Shown in pieces: positions 45,835-52,981 of a stretch of 64,000 bases of DNA. The notes under the pieces are model-generated. The model searched no databases. It saw only the letters and a list, made by a program, of their open reading frames with translations, and was not told the origin of the DNA. The position numbers and the translations under genes were made by a program. The DNA comes from JBEKYD01 sp052148435 (GTDB lineage Bacteria > Acidobacteriota > Terriglobia > Bryobacterales > Bryobacteraceae). Where the stretch lies: the NCBI GenBank assembly GCA_052148435.1, contig JBKQIF010000039.1, positions 1-64,000 of the forward strand. Reading direction: 5' to 3'. Position 1 is the first letter of the stretch; every line of letters starts with the position of its first letter.

Positions 45835-48800
45835 ATGCGCGCCAGGCATAGACTGTACGCGTGGGTGGTAGCCCTGGCCGGATTGGGCCTTCCCGTTCGT
45901 TTGGAAGCGGCTGCCGACCGGATCCTGCTTCCCCTCGATCGGGCCAGGCAGGTGGCCTTGCCGGGGAACATGCATCCGCTGGCGCAGGCGCGCTTCGATC
46001 GAGGCGCGGCCGATCGGACGATGCCCATTCGCTACGCCACGCTTCTGCTCGCGCCCGCGCCGGGGCTTGAGGACTTTCTTACCCGATTGCAGCAGCCCGG
46101 CTCGCCCGACTTTCGGCGCTGGCTCACTCCGGCCCGGTTCGGCGAGCGTTTCGGCCTGACCGCGAACGATCTGGGCCAATTGCGGGCATGGCTCGAAGCG
46201 GAGGGCTTGCGGGTGGAAGACGTGGCGCTCGGCGGCGGGTGGATCGCCTTCAGCGGCGCCGCCGGTGCGGTCGGGCGCGCGTTCGGAACCGAGATTCATC
46301 GCTACCTGGTGAAGGGCGAAATGCACTACGCTAATTCGACGGCGCCCTCGATTCCGGAAGCCTTTGCCGGGGTGGTGACGGCGGTGCGGGGTCTGAACGA
46401 TTTCCGGCTGCAGCCGCAACTGCGCATGGCCTCGCCCGACTTTAACCGCAACGGTACTCACTACCTGGCGCCGGGCGATTTCGCCACCATCTACAACGTG
46501 ACCCCGCTCTACAGCGCGGGCTGGGACGGCACCGGACAAAGCATCGCGGTCGCCGGCCAAAGCGGCATCGGCTTGAGCGACATCGCGAGCTTTCGGGCGG
46601 CTTACGGCCTGCCGGCCAACGCTCCGAAACTGGTCCTGGTCGGCCCCGACCCCGGGATGAGTTCCGATCAGATCGAAGCCGATCTGGATATTGAATGGAG
46701 CGGGGCGGTGGCGCGCAAGGCCACCATCATTTACGTTTATGCCACCGACGTTTTCGTGGCCGCGCAATACGCCGTGGATCGGAACCTGGCGCCCATTCTC
46801 AGCTTCAGTTTCGGTGGCTGCGAGTATTACGAGCCGGCGGCATTTCGCGCGGTCGCGCAGCAGGCGGCGGCGCAGGGCATCAGTTGGATGGCGGCCTCGG
46901 GTGACTCCGGCGCGGCGCAGTGCGATGCCGAGAGTGCGCCCATCGTGCAGGCGTCCAAGGGGCCCAGCGGCAACTTCCCGGCCACCGTTCCGGAAATCAC
47001 CGCGGTCGGCGGAACCGAATTCAACGAAGCCGGAGGCGCCTACTGGGCGAATTCGAACTCGGCCAGCGGCGGCTCGGCGCTCTCCTACATCCCTGAGATT
47101 GCGTGGAACGATTCGGCATCGCTGCACGTTTTCGACGCGACCGGCGGCGCGCCCAGCGTTTATTACGCCAAGCCCGCGTGGCAGACGGGGCCGGGAGTGC
47201 CGGACGATGGCGCGCGCGACGTTCCCGACGTTGCCTTGGCCGCTTCGCCGGTGCGGTATCCGTACCTCGTCATCAGCAGCGGTACGACCCGCGTGGTGGG
47301 CGGCACCTCCGTTTCGGCGCAGGCATTTGCGGGCATCGTGGCGCTGTTGAATCAGTACCTGGTGGCCAACGGCGCGCTGTTGCAGCCGGGATTGGGCAAT
47401 CTGAACCCGATGCTGTACCGGCTGGCGCAATCCACCACGGATGTGTTCCATGACATCATCGCCGGAAACAATTACCTGCCGTGCTTACAGGGCAGCCCCG
47501 GCTGCACCGCCCTTGGCATGGGTTTCGCCGCCGGCGCGGGTTACGATCTCACCACCGGTCTGGGCTCGGTCGACGCCAATCAGTTGGTTACGGAATGGAG
47601 CGTGGGTCCGGCGCCGGCCGTGACGCTGACGGCTTCGCCATCGCCGGCGGCGCTGACGGATACGGTGCAATTGACGGCCACGGTGACCGGCTCGGGGGCT
47701 GCGCCCACCGGCTCGGTAACGTTCGTCAGCAACGACGCGGCGCTGGGCACGGTAACGTTGTCCTCGAGTGTCGGCATGCCGAGTGCCAGCTTGTCGGTGG
47801 CGGCCACCGCCATCGAAGCGGCGGCGGGTTTGGTAACGGCCGTTTATAGCGGTGATGCAGTCTACAATGGCGAGCAGTCCTCGACCCAGGTGGCGCTCGC
47901 CATCAATGCCACGGCCGGCCAATCGTTCGTGGTTCCTTTTGTGACGCCCAATCCCGTCCCGCTCAATGGCTTCGAGTGGAACTACACGGTGGGCTTAAAG
48001 GAGCTCAACGGGGTGGCCACCACGCTGACCGGGTTCACCATCGATGGAGTGAGCCAGAATCTCTCCTTTTGGACTTCCACCCAACTCCCGCCCAACGGAA
48101 AAATCTTTGCCGCACTGGCCGCGAGCGCCCTGACCGTACCATTGAACCAGGTATTTGTTCTTACCGGTGCGGATGCCGGCGGCAGTGTCTGGAGGCAGCA
48201 ACTGACGGTGACGTTCGTGGGCGCGCAGGGCGCCACCCTGTCGCCGGGTATGGTGCTCTCCAGTTCGCCGGCCGTAGTGCAACAAAACCCGCGGGCGGCT
48301 TCGTCCTGCCAGTGGGCGCAGACTCTCACGCTACAGGAAACCGGCGGATTTCTGGTGGATTTGGGCGGTTTCACGGCGGGCGCGGGCAACCTGTCCGGTC
48401 AGATTCAGCAATACTTCGGCACCACCCGGCTGGCGCCGTTCGGCCGGCTGCAGGCGGATGTTTGCGTGGCTGGGATTTCGCCGCCCCAGATCCGGAATAT
48501 TGCGGTGGCTGGAACCAGCGAGTTGGGAAACACGGTCACGGCATCGCTCAACGCTTCCTATGCTGCGGCGGCGACCGCGCCGGCCACGTTTTCGGTGTCT
48601 CCTTCGGCGGTGACTATTCCGGCCTCGGGCGGCTCGGCATCGATCCACCTAAGTTTCACTTCGGGCGCACCCACCTGGACCGCATCGGTCTTGCCGGCCA
48701 ATCTCACTTCCAGTTGGCTGGCCTTGAGCGCGGCCAGCGGAACCGGCGCAAGCGCGATCACGCTAACGGCGGCGGCGAGCGGCCTCGCGCCGGGCGTCTA

Positions 48801-49563
48801 CAACGTCATCGTGGACATTCAAGCGCAGAACGCCCTGCCCCAGTCCATCCAGGTCCCGGTGGTGCTGGCGGTGGGTGCCTCTTCGGCGATTTCGATCGGC
48901 GGCGTGAGTTCGAACGCCTCGGGCTTGACGACCCTGGCGCCGGGCATGCAGGCGGCGGTTTACGGAACCGGTCTGGCGTTGTCCACGAGCTCGGCCGGGA
49001 GCCTTCCCCTGCCGCTCAGCCTGGCGGGAGTTTCAGCCACTGTAAACGGGGTCAGTGCGCCGCTCTACTTCGTTTCGCCGGGGCAAATCGATCTGCAGAT
49101 TCCCTATGAAACCGGCCTCGGTGCCGCCATCCTGGCGATCAATAACCTGGGCCTGGTGGCGTATTTTCCGGTTCAGGTTGCGGTCGCCGCGCCGGGCATT
49201 TTCAACGTGTTCTACGACGCTTCCACCAAGCAGTACAACGCCGCCGCGCCAGGCGATGCGGTGGAGATGTTCATCACCGGCGATGGCGACGTCGCGCCTT
49301 CGCTCGCCACCGGCGCAACGCCGCCCGCAACCACCGCCATCGCGAACTTGCCCGCCCCGCGCCAGCCGCTTTCGCTAGCCGTGGGCGGCGTTGCCGTCAC
49401 CCCTTTGTTCGTCGGGATTCCGAGCGGCCTGGCGGGAGTCACGCAGATCGACTTCACCGTCCCGGCGGCCCTCCCTGCCGGCCCGCAACCGGTCGTGGTC
49501 ACAGTAGGCGGCGTGGCCAGCCCGGCGGTGAATCTGAAAATTGTGGCAGGCAAGACACCGTAG
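45835..49563 (+). CDS. Secreted S53 (sedolisin/kumamolisin-like) peptidase with Ig-like, BACON-like and TIGR03437-like domains
   Basis: Start at ATG 45835 (GGAAAGA upstream) with a signal peptide (~1-26); 1242 residues. The pro-domain (~30-200) is typical of S53 enzymes. The catalytic domain (~215-590) has the Glu/Asp pair in DQIEADLDIEW, the oxyanion Asp in MAASGDSGAAQCD and Ser in GGTSVSAQAFAG, so the Ser-Glu-Asp site is intact. Then follow an Ig-like repeat (~605-690), a BACON-like module (~920-1020, ending VPVVLAVG) and a Solibacter-type C-terminal domain (~1025-1242, with APGMQAAVYGTGL and SPGQIDLQIPY). It is likely an extracellular acid-acting endopeptidase. Confidence 0.93.
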   Translation: MRARHRLYAWVVALAGLGLPVRLEAAADRILLPLDRARQVALPGNMHPLAQARFDRGAADRTMPIRYATLLLAPAPGLEDFLTRLQQPGSPDFRRWLTPARFGERFGLTANDLGQLRAWLEAEGLRVEDVALGGGWIAFSGAAGAVGRAFGTEIHRYLVKGEMHYANSTAPSIPEAFAGVVTAVRGLNDFRLQPQLRMASPDFNRNGTHYLAPGDFATIYNVTPLYSAGWDGTGQSIAVAGQSGIGLSDIASFRAAYGLPANAPKLVLVGPDPGMSSDQIEADLDIEWSGAVARKATIIYVYATDVFVAAQYAVDRNLAPILSFSFGGCEYYEPAAFRAVAQQAAAQGISWMAASGDSGAAQCDAESAPIVQASKGPSGNFPATVPEITAVGGTEFNEAGGAYWANSNSASGGSALSYIPEIAWNDSASLHVFDATGGAPSVYYAKPAWQTGPGVPDDGARDVPDVALAASPVRYPYLVISSGTTRVVGGTSVSAQAFAGIVALLNQYLVANGALLQPGLGNLNPMLYRLAQSTTDVFHDIIAGNNYLPCLQGSPGCTALGMGFAAGAGYDLTTGLGSVDANQLVTEWSVGPAPAVTLTASPSPAALTDTVQLTATVTGSGAAPTGSVTFVSNDAALGTVTLSSSVGMPSASLSVAATAIEAAAGLVTAVYSGDAVYNGEQSSTQVALAINATAGQSFVVPFVTPNPVPLNGFEWNYTVGLKELNGVATTLTGFTIDGVSQNLSFWTSTQLPPNGKIFAALAASALTVPLNQVFVLTGADAGGSVWRQQLTVTFVGAQGATLSPGMVLSSSPAVVQQNPRAASSCQWAQTLTLQETGGFLVDLGGFTAGAGNLSGQIQQYFGTTRLAPFGRLQADVCVAGISPPQIRNIAVAGTSELGNTVTASLNASYAAAATAPATFSVSPSAVTIPASGGSASIHLSFTSGAPTWTASVLPANLTSSWLALSAASGTGASAITLTAAASGLAPGVYNVIVDIQAQNALPQSIQVPVVLAVGASSAISIGGVSSNASGLTTLAPGMQAAVYGTGLALSTSSAGSLPLPLSLAGVSATVNGVSAPLYFVSPGQIDLQIPYETGLGAAILAINNLGLVAYFPVQVAVAAPGIFNVFYDASTKQYNAAAPGDAVEMFITGDGDVAPSLATGATPPATTAIANLPAPRQPLSLAVGGVAVTPLFVGIPSGLAGVTQIDFTVPAALPAGPQPVVVTVGGVASPAVNLKIVAGKTP

Positions 49564-49584
49564 TTCCCCTCCGCTTGCGAAGAA

Positions 49585-49640
49585 TTCCCGTGGCGCGGGC
49601 CTTCTGGCCTGCCGCGTCGGCTTTCGAGCCGACGTTCTTC
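49585..49640. repeat. Palindromic intergenic repeats after the S53 peptidase gene
   Basis: GTGGCGCGGGCCTTCTGGCC is followed by TGCCGCG and then by the hairpin CGTCGGCT-TTCG-AGCCGACG (8-bp stem with a TTCG loop). The GTGGCGC head is shared with elements at 51832 and 61491. The position ~25-75 nt after the stop codon fits a transcription terminator or REP-like element. Confidence 0.5.
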
Positions 49641-49930
49641 CAGAGCCCACGCCGCATCCTCGCAACCGAAAAGGCGTGAGAATTGCGAGCTGGAATTCAC
49701 CGCCTCCCACAGCCCAGACCTTCGATTGCGGCTATACCGCGGTGGGACAGGCCTCCTGGACTTGTCTATGGAAGACGGGGGCGCCCTGTAGCTTGTCAGA
49801 GATCGTTGAAATAATCCTGCCGCCGGGTTGAGCCGCTCCACACTACGGCGTTAATGCCGTGCACAGATGGAGGCTATAGAAGTTTGGATCGGCGCTCGAA
49901 TTGGGAGCGTACGCAGACTCCCGAGGCGGC
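49641..49930. other. 290-nt spacer without recognised genes
   Basis: Contains GGACAGGCCTCCTGGACTTG (49746-49768), a degenerate copy of the near-palindrome at 25096-25118. Plus-strand frames are short and lack family motifs. Confidence 0.4.
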
Positions 49931-50173
49931 CTAGCCGTCGTAAAGCAGCAGATCGTCACCCCTGTACTCGTGCGTTTTCCCGCAATGCGGATTTCCGCAG
50001 GTCAATGCTTCTTGCCAAGCCACATTCACAAGATCTGGAAAGCTTTTTCCGATCGGCTTATACAAGGCTGCGGCCATTTCTATTGCTCGTACGCCTTGAA
50101 TGTACTCGTCTTCGATCTCTATTCTCTGTCTGCAGCTCCTGCAAATCACTCCAACTCTATAGGCCACCACCAC
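49931..50173 (-). CDS. Small zinc-ribbon-like hypothetical protein
   Basis: An 80-residue ORF with two Cys pairs: ICRSCRQRIEIEDEY near the N-terminus and LTCGNPHCGKTHEYRGDDL near the C-terminus (CxxC...CxxxxC), a plausible Zn-binding arrangement. The sequence is balanced, acidic and free of the Arg/Ala/Pro excess of shadow ORFs. The region is less GC-rich than its neighbours, suggesting distinct origin. No function is assigned. Confidence 0.6.
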   Translation of the reverse strand: MVVAYRVGVICRSCRQRIEIEDEYIQGVRAIEMAAALYKPIGKSFPDLVNVAWQEALTCGNPHCGKTHEYRGDDLLLYDG

Positions 50174-50623
50174 ACTATATATCAGTCATTTCCAGTAGGC
50201 TTCTTGCAGTGCCGAGGCTACCTCAACATCAACCACTCTTGGCGCACTACGCCATGAGCCGCATGCGCCAATGGGGACACACATTTCGCCACTACCGGTT
50301 GGATCGATCCGGTGGATTTGGTCCCGCCTGGTCGCGCAGCGTTTACCGATGTGGCCGCTCCGGACGGGCTGGCGGCACATTCGGAGCTGCCATGATGACG
50401 AGCGGCGTAACGGCTTCGCATAGGATTACTTCGACAACCGTGGCAAACGTGTAGGATGGTTTCAGTGACCCTTGTCGAGAACGATCACGAACTGCGAGTG
50501 TGGGGCAGACCATCGTTTTTTGTGGTCTGCCACCCGGGCTCTTTTTCGATGGCCAAGGAAGGGCATAAGTGCCGGTGTGGGGCAACATAGACATTCCAGT
50601 CCCACTTTGAGGACTCAGACTAA
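50174..50623. other. 450-nt spacer with a repeat fragment
   Basis: No convincing ORF. At 50495-50545 the stretch GTGGGGCAGACCATCGTTTT...TGGTCTGCCA matches, in inverted orientation, the GGACAGACCATTGGTTTTTG-type part of the repeat at 57121-57170, suggesting a fourth fragment of that family. The GTG start of the next gene is at the right edge. Confidence 0.4.
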
Positions 50624-51826
50624 GTGAACAGTACAAGCGTGCTGATCGTAGGAGGTGGGATCGTGGGGCTGGCCACGGCCTACCGGTTGAAGCAGCGGTT
50701 CCCGGATGCCGCCGTCACCCTGCTCGAAAAGGAACCGGCAGTTGGGCAGCACCAGACCGGCCATAACAGCGGGGTGCTGCATAGCGGTCTGTATTACAAG
50801 CCCGGGTCGGTGAAGGCGCGATTGGCGGTGAACGGCATCCGCCAGATGGTTGCCTTCTGCCAGGAAAACAACGTCGCGCATGAAATCTGCGGCAAGCTGG
50901 TAGTGGCGGCGGACGAAAGCGAGGTTCCGCGCCTGCGCGATCTGGAGACGCGCGGATCTGCCAACGGGCTGGAGGGACTACGCTGGCTCGGGCCGGAGGA
51001 AATGCGCGAAATTGAACCTCACGTTGGCGGTGTTGCGGCGCTGCGCGTACCGCAGGAGGGCATCGTCGATTATCCGCAAGTCTGCGCCACGCTGGCGGAA
51101 AAACTCGTGGCCGGCGGGGTCCGCATTCAGACCGGGGCGCGCGTGCAGCGGCTGGAGTATCGAGGCAACCAATGGGTGGCGGACACGCCGGCCGGGGATT
51201 TTGCGGCCGGCTTCCTGATCAACTGCGCGGGCCTCTATTCGGACCGGGTAGCGGAACTTGCCGGCGAGCGCCGCGAGGTGCGCATCGTGCCCTTCCGCGG
51301 CGAATATTTCAAGTTGCGCCCGGAGCGGCAACACCTGGTTCGGCACCTGATCTATCCCGTGCCGGACCCGCGATTCCCGTTTCTGGGCGTACACTTCACG
51401 CGCTTGATCCACGGCGGTATCGAAGCCGGGCCGAACGCCGTGCTGGCAACCTCACGCGAGGGATATCGCAAAACCGACTTCCGCCCGGGCGACTTGTTCG
51501 ATGTTCTCACTTACGGCGGTTTCTGGCGATTCCTCCGCCGCTACCCGGCCATGTCCTGGTATGAATTGCGGCGCTCCTTCAGCCGCCGCATTTTCTGCCA
51601 ATCGCTGCAGCGGCTGGTGCCGGAGATTGAGGCCAGCGATCTGGGCAAGGGCGGTTCCGGCGTCCGCGCTCAGGCCCTGTCGCCCCAAGGAGACATCATC
51701 CAGGATTTCCAGTTGATCGCCCGGCCCAAAGCGCTGCACGTGCTGAACGCTCCCAGCCCGGCCGCCACCGCGTCTCTCGCCATCGGCGGCGACATTGTGG
51801 CGATGGTGGCGGAACATATCGCCTGA
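50624..51826 (+). CDS. lhgO: L-2-hydroxyglutarate oxidase-like FAD-dependent oxidoreductase
   Basis: A 400-residue DAO-family flavoprotein starting at GTG 50624. The FAD-binding motif is LIVGGGIVGLATAYRLKQRFP, followed by LLEKEPAVGQHQTGHNSGVLHSG, characteristic of the LhgO/YgaF group. LYYKPGSVKARLAVNG, LINCAGLYSD and GVRAQALSPQGDIIQDF near the C-terminus also match. It oxidises L-2-hydroxyglutarate to 2-oxoglutarate, passing electrons to the membrane quinone pool. The gene stands alone; an inverted-repeat element follows it. Confidence 0.93.
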   Translation: MNSTSVLIVGGGIVGLATAYRLKQRFPDAAVTLLEKEPAVGQHQTGHNSGVLHSGLYYKPGSVKARLAVNGIRQMVAFCQENNVAHEICGKLVVAADESEVPRLRDLETRGSANGLEGLRWLGPEEMREIEPHVGGVAALRVPQEGIVDYPQVCATLAEKLVAGGVRIQTGARVQRLEYRGNQWVADTPAGDFAAGFLINCAGLYSDRVAELAGERREVRIVPFRGEYFKLRPERQHLVRHLIYPVPDPRFPFLGVHFTRLIHGGIEAGPNAVLATSREGYRKTDFRPGDLFDVLTYGGFWRFLRRYPAMSWYELRRSFSRRIFCQSLQRLVPEIEASDLGKGGSGVRAQALSPQGDIIQDFQLIARPKALHVLNAPSPAATASLAIGGDIVAMVAEHIA

Positions 51827-51831
51827 AGTAC

Positions 51832-52015
51832 GTGGCGCAGGCATTCGTGCCTGCAGCGCCGAGGTTAGATTTGTCTCGGTGTTGTCTCCGCGGCGGCAAG
51901 AAATTTGCCCTGCCCCGGCGCGCGGAAGATTTCCGATGGTCGAGCGCCGATAAACCAAATAGGAACGCCGAGACGAATCTAATCTCGGCGCTGCAGCCAA
52001 GATTGGCCGCGCCAC
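51832..52015. mobile_element. MITE-like 184-bp inverted-repeat element
   Basis: Outer ends GTGGCGC (51832-51838) and GCGCCAC (52009-52015) enclose a UUCG-type hairpin GCAGGCA-TTCG-TGCCTGC (51837-51854) and a long imperfect inverted repeat: 51851-51883 pairs with 51964-51996 (30 of 33 positions complementary). The central ~80 nt has no coding frame. It sits between the lhgO stop and the HD-GYP stop. Size and symmetry fit a non-autonomous (MITE-like) element or a folded RNA; no transposase is seen. Confidence 0.6.
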
Positions 52016-52018
52016 ATT

Positions 52019-52843
52019 CTACGCACTCGCCGGTGAATTCGGGTCGGCGGCGGGCAGCGGGGATTGTACACCTTCCTTCACCGCCAGGACGCCCCGCAAT
52101 CTGCTCAGCGAGTCGCGGATCGGTTCCAATTCCCATTCGGCGCGGGTCACTCCGTCCCAGCGTGAAAGCACATCGTGGTAGAGACGGTGCAAAATCTCAA
52201 CTAACGCCGGGTCGCGCCAGCCGCGTACCATTTCATCGTCGATGATGCCTACAGTTTCGTCCGCGGTGAAAGCCCGTTTGTAGGGACGCTCGGTACGCAG
52301 AGCGTCATAGATATCCGCCATTTGCACGACTCGCGCCAGCGGCGGGATATTTTCGCCAGCCAGGCCGCCCGGGTAACCGGATCCGTCCCAACGCTCGTGA
52401 TGGTGCCGGATGATGGGGATAACCGGGTCCAGGCTCTTCAAATGGCGGCAGATTTCGACCCCCCGGATTGGGTGGGTTTTCATGACCTCCCACTCTCCGC
52501 CGTCAAGCCGGCCAGGCTTGAGCAGAATGCTGTCGGGAATGCCGACTTTTCCAATATCGTGGAGGTACGCTCCCCGGTAAACGGACAACAGGTCGCGGCG
52601 CTCCAGACCGTAGACGATTCCCAGCGCAACGCTCAGGAAGGCCATCCTTTCGCAATGTCCCGCAGTTTGGCAATCGCGCTGTTCGACCGCCTGCGCCAGG
52701 GCAAACAACGTCGCTTCGGTCGGATCGACCAGCGCCTGATGGTAATCGCCGCGCAATTCCTCCAGGCTTCGCCAACAGGTCAGCAATAGGTCGTTCCAGC
52801 CCTGTCTAAGCCCATTCAAAGAAGCCGTTCGCATACCTCGCAT
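52019..52843 (-). CDS. HD-GYP domain phosphohydrolase (c-di-GMP phosphodiesterase type)
   Basis: From ATG 52843 (AGG 7 nt upstream) the product is 274 residues; a start 45 nt upstream is an alternative. The HD-GYP core is complete: GHCERMAFLS, AYLHDIGKVGIPDSILLKPG, MKTHPIRGVEI, HHHERWDGSGYPGGLAGENIP and MADIYDALRTERPYK. These include the HD pair and the HHE...GYP signature of cyclic-di-GMP phosphodiesterases. There is no N-terminal receiver or other sensor, only ~65 helical residues. It probably lowers c-di-GMP in the cytoplasm, or acts on related cyclic dinucleotides. Confidence 0.92.
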   Translation of the reverse strand: MRGMRTASLNGLRQGWNDLLLTCWRSLEELRGDYHQALVDPTEATLFALAQAVEQRDCQTAGHCERMAFLSVALGIVYGLERRDLLSVYRGAYLHDIGKVGIPDSILLKPGRLDGGEWEVMKTHPIRGVEICRHLKSLDPVIPIIRHHHERWDGSGYPGGLAGENIPPLARVVQMADIYDALRTERPYKRAFTADETVGIIDDEMVRGWRDPALVEILHRLYHDVLSRWDGVTRAEWELEPIRDSLSRLRGVLAVKEGVQSPLPAADPNSPASA

Positions 52844-52981
52844 TTTCTTGCCTGCATGTACACGAAATATATCGGCTCGAACCGGCAAAACAGGAGGGCG
52901 CGTGGAAAGAAATTCAATTCAGTCGCGGTTCTTTCTTGCCGGAGGCATTTCAGGAGAATTTGCCGGTCCGCCCGCCACTAT

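Noticed and set aside
44836..47451. An 871-codon antisense ORF covering parts of the epimerase and S53 genes
   Set aside because: The two genes it overlaps have complete catalytic motifs; the ORF has no motif and typical shadow composition.
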